Below, piece by piece: positions 29,202-41,300 of a stretch of 64,000 nucleotides of DNA; positions within the stretch are counted from its first letter, which is position 1, and each line of letters opens with the position of its first letter. Origin of the DNA: Sipunculus nudus (taxonomy: Eukaryota; Annelida; Sipuncula; Golfingiida; Sipunculidae). The notes under the pieces were generated by a model. It was not told the origin of the DNA, searched no databases, and worked only from the letters and a program-made list of their open reading frames with translations. The stretch spans positions 47,990,019 to 48,054,018 of the forward strand of contig CM049306.1 in assembly GCA_026874595.1 (NCBI GenBank), in the 5' to 3' direction. The position numbers were made by a program, and so were the translations under genes.

Positions 29202-29438
29202 CTAGCAAATTGAGGTGGGACCATCGGAAGGGTTCACCTTGTTTTTCAGTGCATACAGGTGTGTCCAGGGACCTGAAATGAACAAATCATTGTTGTAAGT
29301 TTCAGTGTCACAGCTGGTTTTGACCACGCATGGAGTTTGAGCGGGTTTAATGATGTCGATTTCATATCCATTTGTCTCATCAAATACATTTCTCGTTAAA
29401 GAACATTCAAGTTTGAAAAATATTTTACAATAAATCAT
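29202..29438 (-). pseudogene. Doubtful KCNMB-like ectodomain fragment
   Basis: A 78-codon minus-strand frame contains KLECSLTRN, then TPCVVKTSC, WTHLYALKNKV and a final TSIC before a TAG. Spacing of the first Cys to PC (24 residues), a W..LY motif and a trailing Cys recall the BK-channel beta-subunit ectodomain, whose next residues are usually CSYIP; here the base sequence after Cys reads TAG AAT ATT. No acceptor AG is visible just upstream, and a frame of this length is common by chance in this window. Kept only as a lead. Confidence 0.2.
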
Positions 29439-30364
29439 TTGGGGGATTGGAAAGATTTAACATGAATCTTTTATCATACAAAATTTTAAATATTCCATAA
29501 TACTTCAATCATTATTAATTTACAAAATTCACTGGATTATTTGGACTGAACAGAATAACATTTTTGTTTCTTATTTAAATGCTCTTTCGAACGTTGCACG
29601 TTTGCTAATGAAGTGAAGAGTGCATTGGTGACATTTTTATGAACATAATGTGCATCTTGAAACCAAATTGAAAAATAGGAAAACATGTTAACATTCAATG
29701 TTTTATTTTTTTCTAATTGAGAGAAAGTTAAGATTAAAGTCAACTAATTAAGCTCAGTTTCAAAATATGAATGAAACTTGCTACAGGCATACTAAATATA
29801 GTTTCTTTACATAAACAAGTAGGTTGCGTAACTGGCTGATCTATCAGCTTCATCAAAAATGCCTATGGATGAAGCATAGATATATTATATATTTTATAAA
29901 AGACTCACGAATATTTATTTTAATTAATTATCAATTTAATTCAATTAACAAAGGATTGTCCCGCCTTTAAATATTCAAAATGTAGTCAACAAACTTAAAT
30001 ACCAGCAGATTAAAAATTTGAAAGCGAATTAAGCAGATAATTGTGGCACATGACGATAAAATAAACGTGAGGCTCTCCCTCTTTTATGTAGCATGTTTTC
30101 ATCCTTTACATTCTTTTAAAGTGATTTTTAGTATTAATTTCAAATGTTTATTCTTGCTTTTCAGACACTTATCCACTTTTCAGACACTTATGTAACTCTT
30201 GAAACAGAATATTTATAAATCTCTCTTCCAGAGAAATATATATCACTAGGATAAAGGTGGTGTAGTTAAACGTAAAAAGCCAGAGTTTGCCCGAGCCTTC
30301 TTAAAAGTGATGCCCATTTTATTCCATTTTCCCCATGTAAACTGTCTGGATGCAGTTGTCAGGT

Positions 30365-30639
30365 TTAAGCCGCGTGTCCACTAGTACAGATGCGGTGCGT
30401 GTGCGGTGCGGATACGTATGCGGATAGTGTGTGTGTGTGTGTGTGTGTGTGTATCCATACTTCGTTTTTAGGTCTTTCACTCTCTTTTACCTCTACAAAA
30501 TGATACTTTTCCGCATGCGTTTCCGCATGCGTTTCCGTACCCGCGGATACATGGTCCGGTTTTCAAAAACAAAAAAAAAAGTATCCGTTTCCGATCCGTA
30601 TGACCGTATCCGTACCGTGTAAGTGGACACGCAGCTTAA
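30365..30639. mobile_element. TTAA-flanked palindromic MITE
   Basis: TTAA at 30365-30368 and 30636-30639 flank inverted ends GCCGCGTGTCCACT and AGTGGACACGCAGC (one mismatch). The interior is a loose palindrome of gcggtgcggatacg and ccgtatccgtaccg phrases with a GT13 microsatellite (30427-30452), a duplicated CCGCATGCGTTT and an A10 run. TTAA duplication is the piggyBac habit, though the ends do not begin with the usual CCC/CCY. No ORF, so non-autonomous. Confidence 0.7.
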
Positions 30640-33600
30640 AATTTATAGTATATGCCATAAACTCTCAGCGTACTTTTTTGTATTGGGAGTAGATTGCGCA
30701 GCGCCATCTCATATCTGTTGAGGAAACTAACCATAATCGAGCTTTGAATATGGAATTTTTCAGTCTAACGCAAAAACTATGATGATATATTAAAGCTATT
30801 GCATTGAATAAAAAAACGTGAACGATTACATTTCATGTCTGCTGAAAGGTTCATATTTTTGCTCTCCAAGTTATTAAAGGATGTCCATGACAACAGAGAA
30901 CTTCGAGGAGGCCTCAAACAAAACTGTATAATCTACCACAGGAATCTTGATTGGAAAGACATAAGAATTACTATTTTTCCTGAACACTATAATCTTGAAC
31001 TTAACTTAGAATAGTCTTGTGCCTGATACTAGACCCGTATCTTAGCCCTACTTTTATGTTACTGAAAGAGAAAGGAGAAGGCTTTTACTTTTTATATTAT
31101 TTAATAATTAAGAGGTGTCTTTCTTCAGTATGTCCGTCAGCAGCTTTGATAAATCAAGTCATTAGCGGATTTTGGGAACGGAGGGATCTTCAATTTACAT
31201 AGAGGGACCAGTGACGTTTAAGCCATTGCAGGTGGTATGCAGATTCGTTCCAGATTATTTCTGATTGATATCCTTGAAATAACTTATTTGTAGACATTAC
31301 ATGTTGTCCGTACATCGTATCTGTTTGTTTTTATACTTGAAAATGAGTTTTGGTCATTACAGTTAGTGGTCATTAAGCAAAGGAATAACCTTCATACTGT
31401 CTCCAAATCTGGAGTGTTGTCCGAATAAAGTCCTTGGATACCCCTTTATACATATCTTTGAGGTGAAATGTTCAGGCCTAAGCTTATACTTACAAAAGGA
31501 CATGCAAGAATTAATCGATTAAAATCAGAAAAACATTTGGAAACTCCTGTATCAACCGATCAAAAGCATTGTGAATATCTTGGTTCTATGCAGGTTTAAC
31601 AAAAACAAGAGAATATTCCAAGAATTAATTAATTCAACCTTATTCTATCTGCAGCTTCGAGTGGTTCCATTATTATTTTCTATCATTCGATCTCTCTTCC
31701 TTCTTTCATCAGTTGTCTAATCTACATCCGGAAGAGTATATTTTTGCTTGGTTTTATTGTGATCGAATTGTGACAGCTTTTTCTGTTAATTGTGATAATG
31801 AGCTGTAAATGCTCGTGTATGTATTTAGTGAAATCTGCTAACTTTGGAGGACTTAAGCAGACTTAAGGATATCAGTTAAGCAAATTTGTCATAAGGCGGA
31901 CATCTTATTTTGGCCTTAAGTTTATCGTAAAAATGTAATAAAATAATTTTATCTTGTACATGTATAAGACTAGCCCCCCCGTCCGAACTTCCTGAGATAC
32001 TTTGGCATATCTGATCCCAGAAATTTGGAGAGCTCTCGCCTAAGGAGAAAATCCATGCCTCAGTCAATCCATGCCCCCTTCGATTTCGGCGGATACAGCA
32101 AGTCGCTTTTATTTTCTGTCTGTAAGTGAGAGACCCCCTTTGGACCCCACCCTCCTTGGACCCCAACCCCCAAGGAAGGCCCAGATGAGTTTCTATTAGT
32201 TATTCCATCGGTATTTCATACTAATTAGGGTGTAACTTAAAACAATTACATGATGACACCTTGTTATTTTCAGTTTGTAGGGGAAAAGACATCTGATAAT
32301 TAAAATTAAATTTAACTTTACAATCGCTCACCAGATGGCGTTGTATGACGGTCTGTTTGTTTTGATTGTAAAGTAGGAAATCTCCCTAATTCATCAGGCC
32401 GTCCATGCCAACTTGCATCATGGCCACCAGGAAATAAGTGGCATCATATGACCTGCCACGTACGCCAGTGGACAGTGTCTACAGAAGGTCGTTCTGTAAT
32501 GTGGTTTGTACATGGGTCCCCGAGGCCAGGCAGGCCGGGTAATTAAGTTAGACGCCTGGAATTAGTCTCCACAGAAAGTTTAAAAGCGTCAATTAGGACA
32601 GGTTTCACCATGTCATATCCACCATTAGATGATCACCAAGCACGCGGCTACAGCATTACTGATGTCTAAGGGTTATGGCATGAAATATCACCTTTACAAT
32701 TAGATATGGAAGTAATACTACCATGAAACCTGTTTGAAAGACCACCTATCTTATTAGGCCACCTTCCGATACAGACCACCCATGTATGAACCATAAATCA
32801 TCACACTGGTTACAGCTGACCTGACTAATAAGATCACCCGTGAATCTAGACCACTTTTGGCCAGTCCTTATTATACTGGCTCCATTATAATTGGTCCGCG
32901 AGGATCCTGATCCTAGGCTTATATTATTCTGATTTGTTATACTGTTTTACTGCTGGTAACACTAACAGGGGCTTGTGTGACATACTACGTTACTCTTAAA
33001 TTGTTGTAAATAACAGCGGATCTTGGTTCACTTTACAAAAATGAAATTCTTTTTATGGATGCGGCGGGCATTGATCTCGCAACTTTATGAAAGTGTTTCT
33101 GTTCCGGTACTGACTTAATTTCATGAAGGTGGTGACACCATACGTACCTATAAAGTAACTTAAAGTGGAACAATTCTTGTTAAGCTAGGCTAAGTCAAGG
33201 AAAGCCCAAACAGATAGGTTATTAATTATGTTTATGAAAAATACAAGGTTCTACGTCAGTTACCCTTGTTTTTCTAGTATACGATATTTTACCAAGAAGT
33301 CTTAGTGATTCAAAGCTAATCGACAGTACGATAAATGCGAATGTTAAAAGCCAAAATGAGACGGGCACTATAAATAATTTTGCTCATGTTAGTTATCTCT
33401 GATCAGTTGATACAGACTCATCCTACTGCTGGTGAAAACTTATTATTGTTTATTTGAGGGTCCTGTTTGTCCAAATAATGCATACGTTTAAATACCGGTA
33501 CATACTTAAGAAATGCGAAACTGGCGTTTTTCTTAGGGGAACGTATAACCTTTACCTCCTGGAGAGTTGCTCGGACCGCCATTATTTTAAATGTGAGAAA

Positions 33601-34067
33601 GAAATGCACGGTTATTATGTTTCAATTAAAGGGAACTATTATCTATCTTCAGATTCTTCAAGTATGTATACTAACCTTGTATTATCGTATCAGTTCTAAA
33701 GGAAGGATGCAGCACACACAGAATGCCGAAAATACGAGGTAATGGCTTTAAGCAAATGGTGTACAAAAATATGTATGAATAAGGTATGACAAAAATTGTT
33801 AACATGATGGTACAATTTACATAGAGATTTTTTAAAGTAATTTCTAATGACTGAAAACCTACTAAATAACACCCAAGGTTGCAATGCGGAAAAATAGACA
33901 GTTGTACCTCAAAGTTTATTTTTGGGTAAATTTTCTGTCGATTCTTGCCTCAAAAGTGATTTACAGCGTGTAGTACCTTTCCTGTATATGATTTGTGTCA
34001 TTACTCAAGTAGGCTTACCTTTCCAATATTAATGCCTACCGAGTCTTGTTTTTAACATGGCATACCA
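30640..34067. other. Intergenic DNA, nothing recognised
   Basis: No gene supported on either strand. The open frames of 60-96 codons have no domain or splice context. A few phrases near 32720-32880 (gaccacctatcttattaggccacc) look like a degraded interspersed repeat. Confidence 0.5.
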
Positions 34068-34222
34068 GGGTACTGTTGTACATTGAAAAGACATGCAACG
34101 TTACCGTTCCATGAGGATATAACATGGAACGTTACTGTTCTATATTGACATAACACATAACGTGACTGGTCCAAAGGGCTATAACGTACAGCGTAACAAT
34201 TCCAAAGGGATATGTATGGACG
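34068..34222 (+). repeat. Five-copy minisatellite with 31-bp period
   Basis: Units start at 34068, 34099, 34130, 34161 and 34192, on the theme cgttactgttctatattgacataacacgtaa. Copies are well diverged but keep exact 31-base spacing, indicating an old array with no indels. Confidence 0.75.
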
Positions 34223-37200
34223 CGTTTTATACCGAACTAGTTCATATTGATATGGCGTTTTATGAGATTTCGAACAGAGATGAACGCATACCCTCCTGGC
34301 GGAGGCAATTAAGCAATGCCACTGAACAGTATCAAAGGGAAATGACAACCAAGCGTTACCCCTCTCCTCGAAATTATACCACACTACCTCTTAACAAGAA
34401 CACATGCCAAAAAAACTTAATCAACATTCAACCTAGACCGACATTAACCTCAGCAGGACTGAGGAGAAATAATAAGCAAAACGATTGTTCATGTTATGGA
34501 ACTGATATTTATTAGTTATTGTTATTATATTCAAACATATTTATTTCTTTACTTTAACTTTCATAGAAATACATATATATCACGTTTGAAGCGGTTTAAA
34601 TACTATCAAATTTTTCGTATTATAAAGAATATAATTATTATTTATATAATATTATTATATTTAAGGATTATATTTCCCGGATTTAGTATATCTGTTAATC
34701 TTTCAGATGAAAAATACACAATCAGATTGAATAATAATTAAATGATATTAAAGATAGGTAATATATAAATTAATTATTGTAGTCAAATTTATTAAACTAG
34801 CGAAAGAGACACGTTTAGATGATTGTTTGATATCCCAAATTATACCCCGCCGCAGAACGAAAAGCCTTCATATATATATATATACAGGAGGTTTATTAAT
34901 AAAATATATCATATATAAATTCTTCCTCAGATGCATGTTAAATTGTTGTCTTTTCATAGACACTGGGGCATCAACTGGAAACAGGCCAGATTCTAAACAA
35001 TCGTGTATAAAATAAATCAAATAATCACAGGTGATGTTGTCACCAAAAGGAAATCATTCGTGGGTGGAAAACTAGTGTTGTCGATGGCAACAGCGCCACC
35101 AACATAATAATCATGGGAACATCTTGAACCTCAACGAGAAAACTGAGCCGGGCAGGTGTCAGACGTCCATAAGCAATGCCAAACAGTCCATGTTCCAGCT
35201 AACACCCAGATCTGCTAAGCATTCAGTCAATATAGTATCAACCCGTGTTGCTAGCCAACATTTTCACCTGTCGTTTGGTGGACAGGTGAGCGCCCCTCCC
35301 ATAAACAGACGTGACGCTCAGTTGACACCTATCGCGGATGTATCACGGTGCCATGATCTGGGCTGTCCGGTCTTCCCTTCTTTAGCTGATAACCAGAGAC
35401 ATCGCATCTTCGTTTGTGGGGAAATATTTACGGGACGAGTCTACGTAATCTTGTTTTATCTACGTATCGCTATGTCACGAGCTTCTCTCATTATTCATAA
35501 TTTATGGAAGGAAAGGCTGTATAAATATGGTTTTGTTGACAGTCCAATCGATACAATCCGCTCCCGGGAACAGCGCCCATTCCTTGCCTAATGACACACA
35601 CTGTGTGGTCAGGTCGGGCTCCGGCCACGTTCTCCAGCCGTAGTGAGTGGTCTCCCCTACGCGGATTCCCTGGAAACCGTTTCATTACCCGTGGCTTTGA
35701 TGAGCGAGGACTGCATCACGAGCGATACTGGAAGAAGGTGTAGCAGACACGAAGCTCTGATTTACTGAACGTGTCTCTACCGACCCCGAGACCCGCGGCA
35801 GGAAATTAAAAGACCCGAGGACTTCGGTGCAAGGTCCAAGGGACGGGGGCAAGTTCAGCGTAAAATATATGTAAGGACTAAACTGTGTTCCTATGGAAGT
35901 ACATCCTGGACGGGATAAACAGAAAGTAAACACAGATACACAAGGATAAAAAAAGACAGCCTGCCATGCAAGGTAACGAACGCCTTGTCAATGCTGAAAC
36001 TATAACGCCAGGCTGTGCTGGATTTGACTTCTCAGGCGCTTTAATGGTTCTGTTTAATTAAAATTATTTGCCTTCCTCTTGCTAGTGCAGCTATACTTAA
36101 AGATAAGGTCGTAGTCCTAAACCTTACATAAGATGGGATCATGACTTCAGGGAGTTTGATTTAGAAGCGCCAACCTATCTGCAATCTCTGCATCGATTGC
36201 AAAATGTTTAGAAGAGCTTTCAGATGCAACACGTGATTCTGGTTCATGATTCATCTCTTGTCAATAGGCTCAAGATCATGTACTGAGTAAACTCCAGTGA
36301 GGAAGCACTTTAATCAAAAGCTCGAGGAAACTAAATTTTTTTTCACATTGCGTCGCTCACTCATATCAACATATGAGATTATATGGCTCTCGCTAAGTGA
36401 ATACACTAATTAAAAGATCGGTTAAGTTCTGTTACTTAACTTAATATACGTTATTGAACGCTAAGAAGGATCCATACCCAGTTACAGGAAATGTTTCTAT
36501 GAATATTAACTTTCACTTAAGGATATTTATAATATGCCGTAATCCTGACATCAACTAATCTTAAAGTGACGTTTGTCTTTATGTCTAAACACATACGTAT
36601 ACCATATCGCCACCATGATACGACAACTGGTGCGGTGAGGAGTGATTTCATATGAACAGTGTACGGCAAATCGGTGCAAGGCGGAATACACGAGCGATCA
36701 TTTGAAAGAACTCGTCCCGTATGTCTGCGCATTATTAAATGTCAGTGGATTATTGAACTCTGCCGTGACTGACATGACAAGCCGGTGCACTGAGTACATG
36801 TTTACCCGCAGGCTTGGCATTATTTGGGTAAATATACCAATACCTTTTATTCCAATGTGTATTTTAATTGTGGAGCACTGACACTTGACAGTCAATCCGG
36901 TGTGCCGAGTCCATGAGCGCCGGTAAGTTGATAAAATCACGTTATAGAAATTGGCAAACCTTTTGCAAGTGTATTTGTGATCTGATATATCTGATAACAA
37001 ATGCTGCAGTGAGAGTGATATTCAAGCCAAGCTCTACCACAGGTTATACAGTATAACATTGTGGTATCAAATTGGGGTTGACAGAGCAATGACTCTGCGG
37101 ATCCATGGTGGCAGGTATTTAGCCATTAGTACTGCTTGACCCCCGTGATCGTCTTAGCTGGCGTGCAATCTCATATCGATACTCTGGCTTCAAACGAACC

Positions 37201-37606
37201 GCACGAAGGCAATTTTGCAGGAATTGACCTGGATGCCTGGATAGAGACATGTTCCGGATTAATCCAGCTCCCCATCCCGAGAGCCACGGGCACTTGTTAA
37301 TTCGTTTAAAACACTCTCACAAATCGATCCGGCATATTTCTATGAAGGTTAGCGGAGTCGGCCGGTACTGTCAATTTTAATCAAGTAGAAACCAGCAAGT
37401 GGGGAAGAAAAGTGTTCTGTGGCGGTCAGAGTAGACCTTCCGCCCGCCAGACAATCACTGATCTATCGTCTCCGGCTCTGATGTTCACTTTACTGCCTGG
37501 ATGAATATAGCAGCTAATGGCACACTCATCAAGTCCACCCCGGGGCAGTCCACAGCTTGTCCCCTGCTAGGGTCACCGGGGCCTTTGGTGACGTTAGAAA
37601 TGTCGT
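34223..37606. other. Upstream region of the KCNMB-like gene
   Basis: No supported ORF. The first kilobase is very AT-rich; from about 35050 to 37900 the sequence is clearly richer in G, C and CpG than most of the window (for example 35280-35850 and 37340-37600). Longer open frames here (such as 35124-35591) follow from fewer stop codons in GC-rich DNA. Could hold promoter or conserved noncoding elements. Confidence 0.4.
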
Positions 37607-37614
37607 TATAAATA
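37607..37614 (+). promoter_or_regulatory. TATA-like box upstream of the KCNMB-like exon
   Basis: TATAAATA in GC-richer surroundings, about 310 bases before the ATG at 37916. A start about 30 bases downstream would leave a 5'UTR of about 275 nt. Positional inference only. Confidence 0.3.
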
Positions 37615-37915
37615 TTGGTGTTGGTCCCTCGTGCAACATACAAGACGGCATCAAAGTCAAAATCGACTACTCAAGGTCGAGTAGCTAAATCCAGCCCTGC
37701 TTCTGAAACTAAGGCGGGAGCCGGTGGGAGCAGCAGGCGGTGCAGGCCTACACCGGTTGTGAACCTGTACGGGTGTATGCACACTGTTGTACAACTGCCA
37801 GTACATATCGCACCCCTGTACCTGAGGCTTCAATCATAGGTGGTGTATAGCCGCTCTCATATATGTACTGGGAGTCCATTTACCTGTAGCCTCTTTCTCT
37901 GCGGAATTTGCAACC

Positions 37916-38266
37916 ATGCCGACCAGTCAGCTGAGGACTCGGGCAAGTAATTGTGCCCTTTTGACCGTAAGTGTGATTTGTATGTGTGTCCTGGTGGTAT
38001 GCGGGGTGATGATTGTACGGGAATACTCGCTGTCTCAGGGTTACATGGCCACTGACTGTACCATGGTCGGAGTAGAGACGGTCAATGAGAAGATGCCGTG
38101 TAAATTCTGTGGTACAAGTGGTAAAGATGGCATCAACAAGAAGGGTGCGGGGTCCTGTCTCACGTCCAGCTTCCCCTGTGTCAGGATTATAGTCAAATAC
38201 AACAACGGCCGGGCATCGGGGGTTATACATCCGGATAGCCTCCAGATTACCAGCGCATACTCCCAG
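37916..38266 (+). CDS. First coding exon of a KCNMB-like BK-channel beta subunit
   Basis: ATG in a good context (caaccATGc) opens 117 codons ending at CAG|gtaggt (phase 0). After a short cytosolic start (MPTSQLRTRASN) comes a hydrophobic helix LLTVSVICMCVLVVCGVMIV (residues about 15-35). The ectodomain begins DCTMVGVETV, then MPCKFCG, SCLTSSFPCVRIIVKYNNGR and IHPDSLQ. The order Cys-Thr, Cys, then PCV.V.V, then a histidine-containing strand matches the CaKB/KCNMB ectodomain, whose next residues would be CSYIP at the start of the following exon. KCNMB proteins have a second helix near the C-terminus, not found in this window. These subunits tune calcium-activated potassium channels at the plasma membrane. 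Family assignment is from remembered pattern. Confidence 0.6.
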
Positions 38267-38272
38267 GTAGGT

Positions 38273-38275
<3 letters not shown>

Positions 38276-38316
<41 letters not shown>
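38276..38316 (+). repeat. GA microsatellite beside a donor site
   Basis: About 20 GA units starting ten bases after the end of the KCNMB-like exon. It keeps the reading frame open past the donor, which explains the longer ORF there. Confidence 0.95.
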
Positions 38317-38319
<3 letters not shown>

Positions 38320-41300
38320 GGTATCATAATAATATAGGAGAAACATTGATTCATAAGTTCAAGCTAAGGTGCAAATGGTTGTGTGATAAACCCAACACGA
38401 AAACGACATAATACAGACATGTGCCGGAGCAGACTTGCCCCTTGTTCAATAATTTGTCACCTTTTCGTGATAACAATCTACGGTAAATAGGTTCCTTGTT
38501 CGTGTATGCTTACAGCAATCAGCAAAAACTGCTTTGTTGCATTTGCCTTTGAAATTAAAGCAATGGTGTTTGACTGTTGATATATCCCCGAATTCATAAT
38601 AGTAGATGGAACCAGTTAAGGATTTTTTTCGCATTCAGTCAGTCATTAATTTTATAGTTACATGGTACGAGGATCAAAGTACATGCCTGTTTAAAGGTGT
38701 AAACTGACACACATTACCCGTTAGATGAAAGTAATATGATTGTAGTGGAACGTATGTAACCGACTGATTATGAGGGAAACATTGGCTTCGTAAGAGAAAT
38801 AATAACTGGGTTTTACAATCTCGAAGCCACGGTTAAAGCAGTTGTTCTTAACCTGTAAATACAGTATCAAATCATGATTTTGAGCCCAGGGGTAAGTGAT
38901 TTCTTTAAACTCTATCAAAATGGTTTTCTTCCATGGAAAAATAAAAATTGTTTTATTGGCTATTGAAGAAAACATAAAATCAAATAGCGTTTCTTTATAA
39001 TTGATTAACCAATCACTTCATGTTCCGCTAAGGAGAGGCCATCTTTTAATATCTCCGATTTTCATCTTAGCCTATTTTCCTGCGCACAAATATCAACCAG
39101 TTTGTTTATAGCCTAGTGAGTACTGAATCAGTGATCAGAAACAATTATCCTGCTAACGAATAAATGGACAGGTAAGTTCTGCGGGTGATCCGAATATTTT
39201 GAGCTGTTGACGCTAAGCAATATCAGGTAATGTGGATGTTAAATATGGGTTTTCGGGAAAATAAGTCGTCTTCCTGCAAGGTTTAATAGCTCTGATGATC
39301 AGTGTCAGGGCTGTTGTGTCTTGTAACCTGGTGTAGGCCTGATACACAAGCAAGGTGCCCCACCTGTCCGTCCAACAAGATGGATATATCAGCATGTGGA
39401 ACACGCCTGCCAAGCCCCGGGTAGTGCGCTGAATAATGTATACACACAGACATGATACAATCCACAGGTAGATCTCGCCTCGTGTTTGGCTAAGCCTTGA
39501 TTATCCAGAATAAAAAACTCTTCCTCCTTCTTTATAAAAAGAAATATCAGCAATAGTCCGGGCGGGAGTATACAGCGAGGGCTGATCGCGAGAGCCCAAG
39601 TAAATAATGCAAAATGTTAACAGTGGGAGTCCTTCTGGAAAGCCTATTATAAAACCTTGATTTGCCAGATCTGCAGTTCCTCTCCTCTCGCTGATTCACC
39701 CAGCTTATTCAATATGAGTTTTATTCAGTATCCTGTCCTTAACAAACAATCCGGGGCACAGCGAAAGGAGACTTTAACGAGGCCTAAACCATGCCTACAG
39801 AACATCCCGCCTTTCTCTTCTTTGATAAATACGACCGAGCTTCTCCGCAGGGTTTAAAAGGATATTGGCAATAAAGAGTGCCCCGTCGCATCCAGGTTAA
39901 GTCGGAACTGTCAAATAGAGGTAAAATAGGAGAGCTGACCATTTGAACCTCACAAAAGCAACAAAATCAAATTATTTGCACTGAATAGGTTAAACTTTAA
40001 TGTAGCTAAACCCGTACTTATTCAAATGTCAAGACCAATGTAATATAATATTTTTATCAAGAATTTGCCAGTTTATGGCCTCGTTAGGTTTATATAGAAG
40101 GCCAGGTTTTATCAGGGATTAAGAATTAATGATCAAGATGAATGAATCAAATAAATATTAAATGGACTTTCGTAGTACAGCCATTATAGCTGCATCAAGA
40201 CAATTTCTTTAACATTAATATCAAAATTGACATAATTGGCTTTTAAAGACGTCAATTAAATGCTGTGATCAAGTGAATGCATGGAGTTTCTCTTCACTGA
40301 CGTTTTTAATTGTTAAATAAATGATGGAAGATGATTAAAATCTTAAACCTAGATGTTTCCTAAAAGATCGCACAATCGTCGGGTTGTTTCAGGGTTACAT
40401 GTCCTCACCTTTTTTTTTAAAGTGGGGAGGACGACAAAGTGTATTCCGTAAATCTGTTATCCTCAATGGCATTTCAATTATCATCTCATTTTGAGTAGAT
40501 TTAGGATGTTGTATGTGCCAACTGCCTCATTAAATTAGCATAAAGGTTAGCCACAATTTTTGAATGTGTAGAGGAACCATTTCCGATATCTGACGTGTCT
40601 GTTAACTAAAGATAATGTTTTGAACCTATTATAAAATAGACCTGAAAAAATTCAGACCACACTGAACATAGGCTGTTCATTTTGTTCATATCCAAGTACA
40701 TGTATTTATAACCTCAGAGGGCACGCCAGAATAATCAAAATACATTTAATAAGGATATCTTGCGGCAAGTCTGACTAACCATGGTTCTGCAAAGTCCTTT
40801 TTGCAACTTTGACCTTCAAACTTCCGCTCATATGCAACCAACCACCTTATGTTATACCGTTTGTCAACACTGCTGAGCTTACTACCAGCTTATAGATAAA
40901 CAAGCTTTTTAATCCATCACAGAGGCGTTATAAGAACTTTTCCCACAGCAATTATTTATTTTCATTTATATGTACTGTGTAAGTGAGAGAACACATCTGT
41001 AGAGAAGAAATGACTGGTTTTAAATCTGTAACTTATGAATAATATAATGCTGAAAACTGAGCAAAAATATTTTCATAAGATGACATTCAAATATTTCCTG
41101 ATGGGTGATAAGAGTGAAGCAAAATATGATACTCTCGGAGAGGAATTTGTCCTGGGAGTCATGGGCTGGTGGTGGTGGTGGGGGGGGGGGGGGTATACAT
41201 CCCGTCATTAAATATGTTTGGACTTGTTAATTGCTTAAGTGTAATTTTAATATAATAATGTTCTATACGGTCATCATTCCTTAACAACCTGAAAATTTGC

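Larger units (their letters stand above)
26961..30364. other. Intergenic DNA with homopolymer tracts
   Basis: No supported gene apart from the weak minus-strand candidate at 29202-29438. Holds G14 at 27277-27290, three poly-C runs at 27943-28176, and the CT/AT microsatellite at 28936-29024. Open frames over the poly-C runs are low-complexity artefacts. Confidence 0.6.

Noticed and set aside
34052-34515. Overlapping open frames of 110-117 codons on both strands
   Set aside because: They run through the 31-bp minisatellite; 31 is not a multiple of three and no conserved motif is seen.
35124-35591. 155-codon plus-strand open frame
   Set aside because: In the GC-richer block where stop codons are rare; no motif or family resemblance.
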